64,000 bases of DNA from contig CM055197.1 in NCBI GenBank assembly GCA_029224185.1, positions 23,016,862 to 23,080,861 on the forward strand, in the 5' to 3' direction. The notes beneath the pieces were generated by a model. It was not told where the DNA came from. It saw only the letters and a program-made list of their open reading frames with translations, and did no database searches. Position numbers and translations under genes: made by a program. Shown piece after piece: positions 22,141 to 36,200 of the stretch (its first letter is position 1; every line of letters starts with the position of its first letter). The stretch is from Karalla daura (Eukaryota > Chordata > Actinopteri > Chaetodontiformes > Leiognathidae).

Positions 22141-22522
22141 TCAATATGTCACTGTGACATTATCAGGTGTCTTTCTCATGTAGTGAGTAGTCTGATGATA
22201 TCTCTGTGACATCATTAGGAAAATAAAAAAGACAATATTGAAAAGAAAAGTCTGCCCTGGGTAATTAGCTTGATTTTGTAATCCAAAATCAAGGTAATGA
22301 GAAAGGGGTGGACTTGACCTCCTAAACTCAAATGGGTGGAGGAGGAACAAAACTGATCATTCTAAAATCAAAGTAATTACACTTTGATCGTGCTTAGCAA
22401 CTTAAAGTCAAAGGACTAAAGTTGATATGACTTGAACATTTCCCAAAGGAATCACGCTTTGAAGTCTTCAGGAAGATCAAAGGCGTCAGCGATGATGTCA
22501 CACTGGCTCACCTTGTCTGACA
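22141..22522. repeat. B3 monomer, right copy (382 bp)
   Basis: The only 382-bp unit. It has a shorter A run before GACAATATTG and reads GGGGTGGACTTG where the other class-B units have GGGGTTGCACTTG or GGGGTTACACTTG. It also has private CTTTGATCGTGC. It lies 4,992 bp (13 units) after the other B3. Confidence 0.88.
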
Positions 22523-23290
22523 TCAATATGTCACTGTGACATTGTCAGGTGCCTTCCTCATGTAGTGAGTATTTTGATGATATCTCTGTGACTCAAATAG
22601 GAAAATAAAAAAGGACAACTTTGAAAAGAAAAGTCTGCCCTGGGTAATTAGCTTGATTTTGAAATCAAAAATCAGACTTATGACAAAGGATTTACTTTTA
22701 ACTTCCTTCACACAAATGGGTGAAGGTGGAACTAAATTGATCATTCTAAAATCAAAGTAATGATACATTGACGTTCCTGAGCAGCCTATACTCAATGGAC
22801 TAAAGTCGAGATGACCTGAACATCTCCCAAAGGAATCACGCTTTGAAGTCTTCAGGAAGATCAAAGGCTTCAGCTATGATGTCACACTGGCTCACCTTGT
22901 CTGACATCAATATGTCACTGTGACATTGTCAGGTGCCTTCCTCATGTAGTGAGTAGTCTGATGATATCTCTGTGACTCGAATAGGAAAATACAAAAGGAC
23001 AACATTGAAAAGAAAAGTCTGCCCTGTGTAATTAGCTTGATTTTGAAATCCAAAATCAGACTAATGAAAAAGGATTTACTCTTACCCTCCGTAACACAAA
23101 TGGGTGAAGGAGGAACTAAATTGATCATTCTAAAATCAAAGTAGTGATACATTGACGTTCCTGAGCAGCCTAAACTCAATGGACTAAAGTCGAGATGACC
23201 TGAACATCTCTCAAAGGAATCACACTTTGAAGTCTTCAGGAAGATCAAAGGCGTCAGCGATGATGTCACACTGGCTCACCTTGTCTGACA
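22523..23290. repeat. Start of a second central-type unit, then return to 4-mer
   Basis: The unit at 22523 follows B3, as 17533 does, and shares GTGACTCAAATAGG with it, a change seen nowhere else in the window. It also has private GGCTTCAGCTATG. The unit at 22907 resembles 19837 and 20989 (CCTCCGTAACAC, CACACTTTGAAG) but has a class-B patch, GAGTAGTCTGATG, near its start. B1 follows at 23291. The second central-type unit is therefore cut off after three monomers. Confidence 0.87.
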
Positions 23291-26200
23291 TCAATATGTC
23301 ACTGTGACATTATCAGGTGTCTTGCTCATGTAGTGAGTAGTCTGATGATATCTCTGTGACATCATTAGGAAAATAAAAAAAGACAACATTGGAAAGAAAA
23401 GTCTGCCCTGGGTAATTAGCTTGATTTTGTAATCCAATATCAAGGTAATGAGAAAGGGGTTGCACTTGACCTCCAAAACTCAAATGGGTGGAGGAGGAAC
23501 AAAACTGAACATTCTAAAATCAAAGTAATTACACTTTGATAGTGCTTAGCAACTTAAAGTCAAAGGACTAAAGTTGATATGACTTGAACATTTCCCAAAG
23601 GAATCACGCTTTGAAGTCTTCAGGAAGATCAAAGGCGTCAGCGATGATGTCACACTGGCTCACCTTGTCTGACATCAATATGTCACTGTGACATTGTCAG
23701 GTGCCTTCCTCATGTAGTGAGTATTTTGATGATATCTCTGTGACTCGAATAGGAAAATACAAAAGGACAACTTTGAAAAGAAAAGTCTGCCCTGGGTAAT
23801 TAGCTTGATTTTGAAATCAAAAATCAGACTTATGACAAAGGATTTACTCTTAACCTCCTAAACACAAATGGGTGAAGGAGGAACTAAATTGATCATTCCA
23901 AAATCAAAGTAGTGATACATTGACGTTCCTGAGCAGCCTCAACTCAATGGACTAAAGTCGAGATGACCTGAACATCTCCCAAAGGAATCACGCTTTGAAG
24001 TCTTCAGGAAGATCAAAGGCGTCAGCGATGATGTCACACTGGCTCACCTTGTCTGACATCAATATGTCACTGTGACATTATCAGGTGTCTTTCTCATGTA
24101 GTGAGTAGTCTGATGACATCTCTGTGACATCATTAGGAAAATAAAAAAAGACAACATTGAAAAGAAAAGTCTGCCCTGGGTAATTAGCATGATTTTGTAA
24201 TCCAAAATCAAGGTAATGAGAAAGGGGTTACACTTGACCTCCTAAACTCAAATGGGTGGAGGAGGAACAAAACTGATCATTCAAAAATCAAAGTAATTAC
24301 ACTTTGATAGTGCTTAGCAACTTAAAGTCAAAGGACGAAAGTTGATATGACTTGAACATATCCCAAAGGAATCACGCTTTGAAGTCTTCAGGAAGATCAA
24401 AGGCGTCAGCGATGATGTCACACTGGCTCACCTTGTCTGACATCAATTTGTCACTGTGACATTGTCAGGTGCCTTCCTCATGTAGTGAGTATTTTGATGA
24501 TATCTCTGTGACTCGAATAGGAAAATACAAAAGGACAACATTGAAAAGAAAAGTCTGCCCTGTGTAATTAGCTTGATTTTGAAATCCAAAATCAGACTTA
24601 TGAAAAAGGATTTACTCTTACCCTCCTGAACACAAATGGGTGAAGGAGGAACTAAATTGATCATTCTAAAATCAAAGTAATGATACATTGACGTTCCTGA
24701 GCAGCCTCAACTCAATGGACTAAAGTCGAGATGACCTGAACATTTCCCAAAGGAATCACGCTTTGAAGTCTTCAGGAAGATCAAAGGCGTCAGCGATGAT
24801 GTCACACTGGCTCACCTTGTCTGACATCAATATGTCACTGTGACATTATCAGGTGTCTTGCTCATGTAGTGAGTAGTCTGATGATATCTCTGTGACATCA
24901 TTAGGAAAATAAAAAAAGACAACATTGGAAAGAAAAGTCTGCCCTGGGTAATTAGCTTGATTTTGTAATCCAATATCAAGGTAATGAGAAAGGGGTTGCA
25001 CTTGACCTCCAAAACTCAAATGGGTGGAGGAGGAACAAAACTGAACATTCTAAAATCAAAGTAATTACACTTTGATAGTGCTTAGCAACTTAAAGTCAAA
25101 GGACTAAAGTTGATATGACTTGAACATTTCCCAAAGGAATCACGCTTTGAAGTCTTCAGGAAGATCAAAGGCGTCAGCGATGATGTCACACTGGCTCACC
25201 TTGTCTGACATCAATATGTCACTGTGACATTGTCAGGTGCCTTCCTCATGTAGTGAGTATTTTGATGATATCTCTGTGACTCGAATAGGAAAATACAAAA
25301 GGACAACTTTGAAAAGAAAAGTCTGCCCTGGGTAATTAGCTTGATTTTGAAATCAAAAATCAGACTTATGACAAAGGATTTACTCTTAACCTCCTAAACA
25401 CAAATGGGTGAAGGAGGAACTAAATTGATCATTCCAAAATCAAAGTAGTGATACATTGACGTTCCTGAGCAGCCTCAACTCAATGGACTAAAGTCGAGAT
25501 GACCTGAACATCTCCCAAAGGAATCACGCTTTGAAGTCTTCAGGAAGATCAAAGGCGTCAGCGATGATGTCACACTGGCTCACCTTGTCTGACATCAATA
25601 TGTCACTGTGACATTATCAGGTGTCTTTCTCATGTAGTGAGTAGTCTGATGACATCTCTGTGACATCATTAGGAAAATAAAAAAAGACAACATTGAAAAG
25701 AAAAGTCTGCCCTGGGTAATTAGCATGATTTTGTAATCCAAAATCAAGGTAATGAGAAAGGGGTTACACTTGACCTCCTAAACTCAAATGGGTGGAGGAG
25801 GAACAAAACTGATCATTCAAAAATCAAAGTAATTACACTTTAATAGTGCTTAGCAACTTAAAGTCAAAGGACGAAAGTTGATATGACTTGAACATATCCC
25901 AAAGGAATCACGCTTTGAAGTCGTCAGGAAGATCAAAGGCGTCAGCGATGATGTCACACTGGCTCACCTTGTCTGACATCAATTTGTCACTGTGACATTG
26001 TCAGGTGCCTTCCTCATGTAGTGAGTATTTTGATGATATCTCTGTGACTCGAATAGGAAAATACAAAAGGACAACATTGAAAAGAAAAGTCTGCCCTGTG
26101 TAATTAGCTTGATTTTGAAATCCAAAATCAGACTTATGAAAAAGGATTTACTCTTACCCTCCTGAACACAAATGGGTGAAGGAGGAACTAAATTGATCAT

Positions 26201-29200
26201 TCTAAAATCAAAGTAATGATACATTGACGTTCCTGAGCAGCCTCAACTCAATGGACTAAAGTCGAGATGACCTGAACATTTCCCAAAGGAATCACGCTTT
26301 GAAGTCTTCAGGAAGATCAAAGGCGTCAGCGATGATGTCACACTGGCTCACCTTGTCTGACATCAATATGTCACTGTGACATTATCAGGTGTCTTGCTCA
26401 TGTAGTGAGTAGTCTGATGATATCTCTGTGACATCATTAGGAAAATAAAAAAAGACAACATTGGAAAGAAAAGTCTGCCCTGGGTAATTAGCTTGATTTT
26501 GTAATCCAATATCAAGGTAATGAGAAAGGGGTTGCACTTGACCTCCAAAACTCAAATGGGTGGAGGAGGAACAAAACTGAACATTCTAAAATCAAAGTAA
26601 TTACACTTTGATAGTGCTTAGCAACTTAAAGTCAAAGGACTAAAGTTGATATGACTTGAACATTTCCCAAAGGAATCACGCTTTGAAGTCTTCAGGAAGA
26701 TCAAAGGCGTCAGCGATGATGTCACACTGGCTCACCTTGTCTGACATCAATATGTCACTGTGACATTGTCAGGTGCCTTCCTCATGTAGTGAGTATTTTG
26801 ATGATATCTCTGTGACTCGAATAGGAAAATACAAAAGGACAACTTTGAAAAGAAAAGTCTGCCCTGTGTAATTAGCTTGATTTTGAAATCAAAAATCAGA
26901 CTTATGACAAAGGATTTACTCTTAACCTCCTAAACACAAATGGGTGAAGGAGGAACTAAATTGATCATTCCAAAATCAAAGTAGTGATACATTGACGTTC
27001 CTGAGCAGCCTCAACTCAATGGACTAAAGTCGAGATGACCTGAACATCTCCCAAAGGAATCACGCTTTGAAGTCTTCAGGAAGATCAAAGGCGTCAGCGA
27101 TGATGTCACACTGGCTCACCTTGTCTGACATCAATATGTCACTGTGACATTATCAGGTGTCTTGCTCATGTAGTGAGTAGTCTGATGATATCTCTGTGAC
27201 ATCATTAGGAAAATAAAAAAAGACAACATTGGAAAGAAAAGTCTGCCCTGGGTAATTAGCTTGATTTTGTAATCCAATATCAAGGTAATGAGAAAGGGGT
27301 TGCACTTGACCTCCAAAACTCAAATGGGTGGAGGAGGAACAAAACTGAACATTCTAAAATCAAAGTAATTACACTTTGATAGTGCTTAGCAACTTAAAGT
27401 CAAAGGACTAAAGTTGATATGACTTGAACATTTCCCAAAGGAATCACGCTTTGAAGTCTTCAGGAAGATCAAAGGCGTCAGCGATGATGTCACACTGGCT
27501 CACCTTGTCTGACATCAATATGTCACTGTGACATTGTCAGGTGCCTTCCTCATGTAGTGAGTATTTTGATGATATCTCTGTGACTCGAATAGGAAAATAC
27601 AAAAGGACAACTTTGAAAAGAAAAGTCTGCCCTGGGTAATTAGCTTGATTTTGAAATCAAAAATCAGACTTATGACAAAGGATTTACTCTTAACCTCCTA
27701 AACACAAATGGGTGAAGGAGGAACTAAATTGATCATTCCAAAATCAAAGTAGTGATACATTGACGTTCCTGAGCAGCCTCAACTCAATGGACTAAAGTCG
27801 AGATGACCTGAACATCTCCCAAAGGAATCACGCTTTGAAGTCTTCAGGAAGATCAAAGGCGTCAGCGATGATGTCACACTGGCTCACCTTGTCTGACATC
27901 AATATGTCACTGTGACATTATCAGGTGTCTTTCTCATGTAGTGAGTAGTCTGATGACATCTCTGTGACATCATTAGGAAAATAAAAAAAGACAACATTGA
28001 AAAGAAAAGTCTGCCCTGGGTAATTAGCATGATTTTGTAATCCAAAATCAAGGTAATGAGAAAGGGGTTACACTTGACCTCCTAAACTCAAATGGGTGGA
28101 GGAGGAACAAAACTGATCATTCAAAAATCAAAGTAATTACACTTTGATAGTGCTTAGCAACTTAAAGTCAAAGGACGAAAGTTGATATGACTTGAACATA
28201 TCCCAAAGGAATCACGCTTTGAAGTCTTCAGGAAGATCAAAGGCGTCAGCGATGATGTCACACTGGCTCACCTTGTCTGACATCAATATGTCACTGTGAC
28301 ATTATCAGGTGTCTTTCTCATGTAGTGAGTAGTCAGATGACATCTCTGTGACATCATTAGGAAAATAAAAAAAGACAACATTGAAAAGAAAAGTCTGCCC
28401 TGGGTAATTAGCATGATTTTGTAATCCAAAATCAAGGTAATGAGAAAGGGGTTACACTTGACCTCCTAAACTCAAATGGGTGGAGGAGGAACAAAACTGA
28501 TCATTCAAAAATCAAAGTAATTACACTTTAATAGTGCTTAGCAACTTAAAGTCAAAGGACGAAAGTTGATATGACTTGAACATATCCCAAAGGAATCACG
28601 CTTTGAAGTCTTCAGGAAGATCAAAGGCGTCAGCGATGATGTCACACTGGCTCACCTTGTCTGACATCAATTTGTCACTGTGACATTGTCAGGTGCCTTC
28701 CTCATGTAGTGAGTATTTTGATGATATCTCTGTGACTCGAATAGGAAAATACAAAAGGACAACATTGAAAAGAAAAGTCTGCCCTGTGTAATTAGCTTGA
28801 TTTTGAAATCCAAAATCAGACTTATGAAAAAGGATTTACTCTTACCCTCCTGAACACAAATGGGTGAAGGAGGAACTAAATTGATCATTCTAAAATCAAA
28901 GTAATGATACATTGACGTTCCTGAGCAGCCTATACTCAATGGACTAAAGTCGAGATGACCTGAACATTTCCCAAAGGAATCACGCTTTGAAGTCTTCAGG
29001 AAGATCAAAGGCGTCAGCGATGATGTCACACTGGCTCACCTTGTCTGACATCAATATGTCACTGTGACATTATCAGGTGTCTTGCTCATGTAGTGAGTAG
29101 TCTGATGATATCTCTGTGACATCATTAGGAAAATAAAAAAAGACAACATTGGAAAGAAAAGTCTGCCCTGGGTAATTAGCTTGATTTTGTAATCCAATAT

Positions 29201-32200
29201 CAAGGTAATGAGAAAGGGGTTGCACTTGACCTCCAAAACTCAAATGGGTGGAGGAGGAACAAAACTGAACATTCTAAAATCAAAGTAATTACACTTTGAT
29301 AGTGCTTAGCAACTTAAAGTCAAAGGACTAAAGTTGATATGACTTGAACATATCCCAAAGGAATCACGCTTTGAAGTCTTCAGGAAGATCAAAGGCGTCA
29401 GCGATGATGTCACACTGGCTCACCTTGTCTGACATCAATATGTCACTGTGACATTGTCAGGTGCCTTCCTCATGTAGTGAGTATTTTGATGATATCTCTG
29501 TGACTCGAATAGGAAAATACAAAAGGACAACTTTGAAAAGAAAAGTCTGCCCTGGGTAATTAGCTTGATTTTGAAATCAAAAATCAGACTTATGACAAAG
29601 GATTTACTCTTAACCTCCTAAACACAAATGGGTGAAGGAGGAACTAAATTGATCATTCCAAAATCAAAGTAGTGATACATTGACGTTCCTGAGCAGCCTC
29701 AACTCAATGGACTAAAGTCGAGATGACCTGAACATCTCCCAAAGGAATCACGCTTTGAAGTCTTCAGGAAGATCAAAGGCGTCAGCGATGATGTCACACT
29801 GGCTCACCTTGTCTGACATCAATATGTCACTGTGACATTATCAGGTGTCTTTCTCATGTAGTGAGTAGTCTGATGACATCTCTGTGACATCATTAGGAAA
29901 ATAAAAAAAGACAACATTGAAAAGAAAAGTCTGCCCTGGGTAATTAGCATGATTTTGTAATCCAAAATCAAGGTAATGAGAAAGGGGTTACACTTGACCT
30001 CCTAAACTCAAATGGGTGGAGGAGGAACAAAACTGATCATTCAAAAATCAAAGTAATTACACTTTGATAGTGCTTAGCAACTTAAAGTCAAAGGACGAAA
30101 GTTGATATGACTTGAACATATCCCAAAGGAATCACGCTTTGAAGTCTTCAGGAAGATCAAAGGCGTCAGCGATGATGTCACACTGGCTCACCTTGTCTGA
30201 CATCAATTTGTCACTGTGACATTGTCAGGTGCCTTCCTCATGTAGTGAGTATTTTGATGATATCTCTGTGACTCGAATAGGAAAATACAAAAGGACAACA
30301 TTGAAAAGAAAAGTCTGCCCTGTGTAATTAGCTTGATTTTGAAATCCAAAATCAGACTTATGAAAAAGGATTTACTCTTACCCTCCTGAACACAAATGGG
30401 TGAAGGAGGAACTAAATTGATCATTCTAAAATCAAAGTAATGATACATTGACGTTCCTGAGCAGCCTATACTCAATGGACTAAAGTCGAGATGACCTGAA
30501 CATTTCCCAAAGGAATCACGCTTTGAAGTCTTCAGGAAGATCAAAGGCGTCAGCGATGATGTCACACTGGCTCACCTTGTCTGACATCAATATGTCACTG
30601 TGACATTATCAGGTGTCTTGCTCATGTAGTGAGTAGTCTGATGATATCTCTGTGACATCATTAGGAAAATAAAAAAAGACAACATTGGAAAGAAAAGTCT
30701 GCCCTGGGTAATTAGCTTGATTTTGTAATCCAATATCAAGGTAATGAGAAAGGGGTTGCACTTGACCTCCAAAACTCAAATGGGTGGAGGAGGAACAAAA
30801 CTGAACATTCTAAAATCAAAGTAATTACACTTTGATAGTGCTTAGCAACTTAAAGTCAAAGGACTAAAGTTGATATGACTTGAACATATCCCAAAGGAAT
30901 CACGCTTTGAAGTCTTCAGGAAGATCAAAGGCGTCAGCGATGATGTCACACTGGCTCACCTTGTCTGACATCAATATGTCACTGTGACATTGTCAGGTGC
31001 CTTCCTCATGTAGTGAGTATTTTGATGATATCTCTGTGACTCGAATAGGAAAATACAAAAGGACAACTTTGAAAAGAAAAGTCTGCCCTGGGTAATTAGC
31101 TTGATTTTGAAATCAAAAATCAGACTTATGACAAAGGATTTACTCTTAACCTCCTAAACACAAATGGGTGAAGGAGGAACTAAATTGATCATTCCAAAAT
31201 CAAAGTAGTGATACATTGACGTTCCTGAGCAGCCTCAACTCAATGGACTAAAGTCGAGATGACCTGAACATCTCCCAAAGGAATCACGCTTTGAAGTCTT
31301 CAGGAAGATCAAAGGCATCAGCGATGATGTCACACTGGCTCACCTTGTCTGACATCAATATGTCACTGTGACATTATCAGGTGTCTTTCTCATGTAGTGA
31401 GTAGTCTGATGACATCTCTGTGACATCATTAGGAAAATAAAAAAAGACAACATTGAAAAGAAAAGTCTGCCCTGGGTAATTAGCATGATTTTGTAATCCA
31501 AAATCAAGGTAATGAGAAAGGGGTTACACTTGACCTCCTAAACTCAAATGGGTGGAGGAGGAACAAAACTGATCATTCAAAAATCAAAGTAATTACACTT
31601 TGATAGTGCTTAGCAACTTAAAGTCAAAGGACGAAAGTTGATATGACTTGAACATATCCCAAAGGAATCACGCTTTGAAGTCTTCAGGAAGATCAAAGGC
31701 GTCAGCGATGATGTCACACTGGCTCACCTTGTCTGACATCAATTTGTCACTGTGACATTGTCAGGTGCCTTCCTCATGTAGTGAGTATTTTGATGATATC
31801 TCTGTGACTCGAATAGGAAAATACAAAAGGACAACATTGAAAAGAAAAGTCTGCCCTGTGCAATTAGCTTGATTTTGAAATCCAAAATCAGACTTATGAA
31901 AAAGGATTTACTCTTACCCTCCTGAACACAAATGGGTGAAGGAGGAACTAAATTGATCATTCTAAAATCAAAGTAATGATACATTGACGTTCCTGAGCAG
32001 CCTATACTCAATGGACTAAAGTCGAGATGACCTGAACATTTCCCAAAGGAATCACGCTTTGAAGTCTTCAGGAAGATCAAAGGCGTCAGCGATGATGTCA
32101 CACTGGCTCACCTTGTCTGACATCAATATGTCACTGTGACATTATCAGGTGTCTTGCTCATGTAGTGAGTAGTCTGATGATATCTCTGTGACATCATTAG

Positions 32201-33274
32201 GAAAATAAAAAAAGACAACATTGGAAAGAAAAGTCTGCCCTGGGTAATTAGCTTGATTTTGTAATCCAATATCAAGGTAATGAGAAAGGGGTTGCACTTG
32301 ACCTCCAAAACTCAAATGGGTGGAGGAGGAACAAAACTGAACATTCAAAAATCAAAGTAATTACACTTTGATAGTGCTTAGCAACTTAAAGTCAAAGGAC
32401 GAAAGTTGATATGACTTGAACATATCCCAAAGGAATCACGCTTTGAAGTCTTCAGGAAGATCAAAGGCGTCAGCGATGATGTCACACTGGCTCACCTTGT
32501 CTGACATCAATTTGTCACTGTGACATTGTCAGGTGCCTTCCTCATGTAGTGAGTATTTTGATGATATCTCTGTGACTCGAATAGGAAAATACAAAAGGAC
32601 AACATTGAAAAGAAAAGTCTGCCCTGTGCAATTAGCTTGATTTTGAAATCCAAAATCAGACTTATGAAAAAGGATTTACTCTTACCCTCCTGAACACAAA
32701 TGGGTGAAGGAGGAACTAAATTGATCATTCTAAAATCAAAGTAATGATACATTGACGTTCCTGAGCAGCCTATACTCAATGGACTAAAGTCGAGATGACC
32801 TGAACATTTCCCAAAGGAATCACGCTTTGAAGTCTTCAGGAAGATCAAAGGCGTCAGCGATGATGTCACACTGGCTCACCTTGTCTGACATCAATATGTC
32901 ACTGTGACATTATCAGGTGTCTTGCTCATGTAGTGAGTAGTCTGATGATATCTCTGTGACATCATTAGGAAAATAAAAAAAGACAACATTGGAAAGAAAA
33001 GTCTGCCCTGGGTAATTAGCTTGATTTTGTAATCCAATATCAAGGTAATGAGAAAGGGGTTGCACTTGACCTCCAAAACTCAAATGGGTGGAGGAGGAAC
33101 AAAACTGAACATTCTAAAATCAAAGTAATTACACTTTGATAGTGCTTAGCAACTTAAAGTCAAAGGACTAAAGTTGATATGACTTGAACTTTTCCCAAAG
33201 GAATCACGCTTTGAAGTCTTCAGGAAGATCAAAGGCGTCAGCGATGATGTCACACTGGCTCACCTTGTCTGACA
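23291..33274. repeat. 4-mer HOR domain A1-B1-A5-B2, right copy
   Basis: Monomer starts: 23291 B1, 23675 A5, 24059 B2, 24443 A1, 24827 B1, 25211 A5, 25595 B2, 25979 A1, 26363 B1, 26747 A5, 27131 B1, 27515 A5, 27899 B2, 28283 B2, 28667 A1, 29051 B1, 29435 A5, 29819 B2, 30203 A1, 30587 B1, 30971 A5, 31355 B2, 31739 A1, 32123 B1/B2 hybrid, 32507 A1, 32891 B1. All monomers are 384 bp. Complete HOR units lie at 24443, 28667 and 30203. The order is disturbed at 26747-28666 (A5-B1-A5-B2-B2), where B1-A5 and then B2 are each present twice. B1 tails are AACATTTCCC up to 27131 and AACATATCCC at 29051, 30587 and 32123. Confidence 0.94.
32123..32506. repeat. B1-to-B2 hybrid monomer
   Basis: The unit is B1 up to CTGAACATTC and then B2 (CAAAAATC, GGACGAAAG, AACATATCCC), with the switch near 32340-32347. 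It is followed by A1 with the ATTTGTCAC junction, as after true B2. It therefore looks like an unequal crossover within the 4-mer that removed A5 and most of B2. Confidence 0.86.
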
Positions 33275-36200
33275 TCAATATGTCACTGTGACATTGTCAG
33301 GTGCCTTCCTCATGTAGTGAGTATTTTGATGATATCTCTTGACTCGAATAGGAAAATAAAAAAGGACAACTTTGAAAAGAAAAGTCTGCCCTGGGTAATT
33401 AGCTTGACTTTGAAATCAAAAATCAGACTTATGACAAAGGATTTACTCTTAACTTCCTTCACACAAATGGGTGAAGGAGGAACTAAATTGATCATTCCAA
33501 AATCAAAGTAGTGATACATTGACGTTCCTGAGCAGCCTCAACTCAATGGACTAAAGTCGAGATGACCTGAACATCTCCCAAAGGAATCACGCTTTGAAGT
33601 CTTCAGGAAGATCAAAGGCGTCAGCGATGATGTCACACTGGCTCACCTTGTCTGACATCAATATGTCACTGTGACATTGTCAGGTGCCTTCCTCATGTAG
33701 TGAGTATTTTGATGATATCTCTTGACTCGAATAGGAACATACAAAAGGACAACATTGAAAAGAAAAGTCTGCCCTGGGTAATTAGCTTGATTTTGAAATC
33801 CAAAATCAGACTTATGAAAAAGGATTTACTCTTACCCTCCTGAACACAAATGGGTGAAGGAGGAACTAAATTGATCATTCTAAAATCAAAGTAATGATAC
33901 ATTGACGTTGCAGAGCAGCCTAAACTCAATGGACTAAAGTCGAGATGACCTGAACATCTCTCAAAGGAATCACGCTTTGAAGTCTTCAGGAAGATCAAAG
34001 GCGTCAGCGATGATGTCACACTGGCTCACCTTGTCTGACATCAATATGTCACTGTGACATTGTCAGGTGCCTTCCTCATGTAGTGAGTATTTTGATGATA
34101 TCTCTGTGACTCGAATAGGAAAATACAAAAGGACAACTTTGAAAAGAAAAGTCTGCCCTGGGTAATTAGCTTGATTTTGAAATCAAAAATCAGACTTATG
34201 ACAAAGGATTTACTCTTAACTTCCTTCACACAAATGGGTGAAGGAGGAACTAAATTGATCATTCCAAAATCAAAGTAGTGATACATTGACGTTCCTGAGC
34301 AGCCTCAACTCAATGGACTAAAGTCGAGATGACCTGAACATCTCCCAAAGGAATCACGCTTTGAAGTCTTCAGGAAGATCAAAGGCGTCAGCGATGATGT
34401 CACACTGGCTCACCTTGTCTGACATCAATATGTCACTGTGACATTGTCAGGTGCCTTCCTCATGTAGTGAGTATTTTGATGATATCTCTTGACTCGAATA
34501 GGAAAATAAAAAAGGACAACTTTGAAAAGAAAAGTCTGCCCTGGGTAATTAGCTTGACTTTGAAATCAAAAATCAGACTTATGACAAAGGATTTACTCTT
34601 AACTTCCTTCACACAAATGGGTGAAGGAGGAACTAAATTGATCATTCCAAAATCAAAGTAGTGATACATTGACGTTCCTGAGCAGCCTCAACTCAATGGA
34701 CTAAAGTCGAGATGACCTGAACATCTCCCAAAGGAATCACGCTTTGAAGTCTTCAGGAAGATCAAAGGCGTCAGCGATGATGTCACACTGGCTCACCTTG
34801 TCTGACATCAATATGTCACTGTGACATTGTCAGGTGCCTTCCTCATGTAGTGAGTATTTTGATGATATCTCTTGACTCGAATAGGAACATACAAAAGGAC
34901 AACATTGAAAAGAAAAGTCTGCCCTGGGTAATTAGCTTGATTTTGAAATCCAAAATCAGACTTATGAAAAAGGATTTACTCTTACCCTCCTGAACACAAA
35001 TGGGTGAAGGAGGAACTAAATTGATCATTCTAAAATCAAAGTAATGATACATTGACGTTGCAGAGCAGCCTAAACTCAATGGACTAAAGTCGAGATGACC
35101 TGAACATCTCTCAAAGGAATCACGCTTTGAAGTCTTCAGGAAGATCAAAGGCGTCAGCGATGATGTCACACTGGCTCACCTTGTCTGACATCAATATGTC
35201 ACTGTGACATTGTCAGGTGCCTTCCTCATGTAGTGAGTATTTTGATGATATCTCTTGACTCGAATAGGAAAATAAAAAAGAACAACTTTGAAAAGAAAAG
35301 TCTGCCCTGGGTAATTAGCTTGACTTTGAAATCAAAAATCAGACTTATGACAAAGGATTTACTCTTAACTTCCTTCACACAAATGGGTGAAGGAGGAACT
35401 AAATTGATCATTCCAAAATCAAAGTAGTGATACATTGACGTTCCTGAGCAGCCTCAACTCAATGGACTAAAGTCGAGATGACCTGAACATCTCCCAAAGG
35501 AATCACGCTTTGAAGTCTTCAGGAAGATCAAAGGCGTCAGCGATGATGTCACACTGGCTCACCTTGTCTGACATCAATATGTCACTGTGACATTGTCAGG
35601 TGCCTTCCTCATGTAGTGAGTATTTTGATGATATCTCTTGACTCGAATAGGAAAATAAAAAAGGACAACTTTGAAAAGAAAAGTCTGGCCTGGGTAATTA
35701 GCTTGACTTTGAAATCAAAAATCAGACTTATGACAAAGGATTTACTCTTAACTTCCTTCACACAAATGGGTGAAGGAGGAACTAAATTGATCATTCCAAA
35801 ATCAAAGTAGTGATACATTGACGTTCCTGAGCAGCCTCAACTCAATGGACTAAAGTCGAGATGACCTGAACATCTCCCAAAGGAATCACGCTTTGAAGTC
35901 TTCAGGAAGATCAAAGGCGTCAGCGATGATGTCACACTGGCTCACCTTGTCTGACATCAATATGTCACTGTGACATTGTCAGGTGCCTTCCTCATGTAGT
36001 GAGTATTTTGATGATATCTCTTGACTCGAATAGGAACATACAAAAGGACAACATTGAAAAGAAAAGTCTGCCCTGGGTAATTAGCTTGATTTTGAAATCC
36101 AAAATCAGACTTATGAAAAAGGATTTACTCTTACCCTCCTGAACACAAATGGGTGAAGGAGGAACTAAATTGATCATTCTAAAATCAAAGTAATGATACA

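Larger units (their letters stand above)
17149..22522. repeat. Divergent central block: B3, 12 class-A monomers, B3
   Basis: A B3 unit at 17149 is followed by twelve 384-bp class-A monomers at 17533, 17917, 18301, 18685, 19069, 19453, 19837, 20221, 20605, 20989, 21373 and 21757, then a second B3 at 22141. No A1-A5, B1 or B2 monomer occurs here. Local markers are GATATTTCTGTGAC (18301, 19453, 20221, 20605, 21373, 21757), CATGTAATGAGTATTTTGG (17917, 18685, 19069), CACACTTTGAAG and GGAAGCACG. Subtypes recur at 1,152 bp (17533/18685, 17917/19069, 19453/20605, 19837/20989), a trimer rhythm. The two B3 units are exactly 13 monomers apart (4,992 bp). It appears to be a different HOR family embedded in the array. 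Confidence 0.92.
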
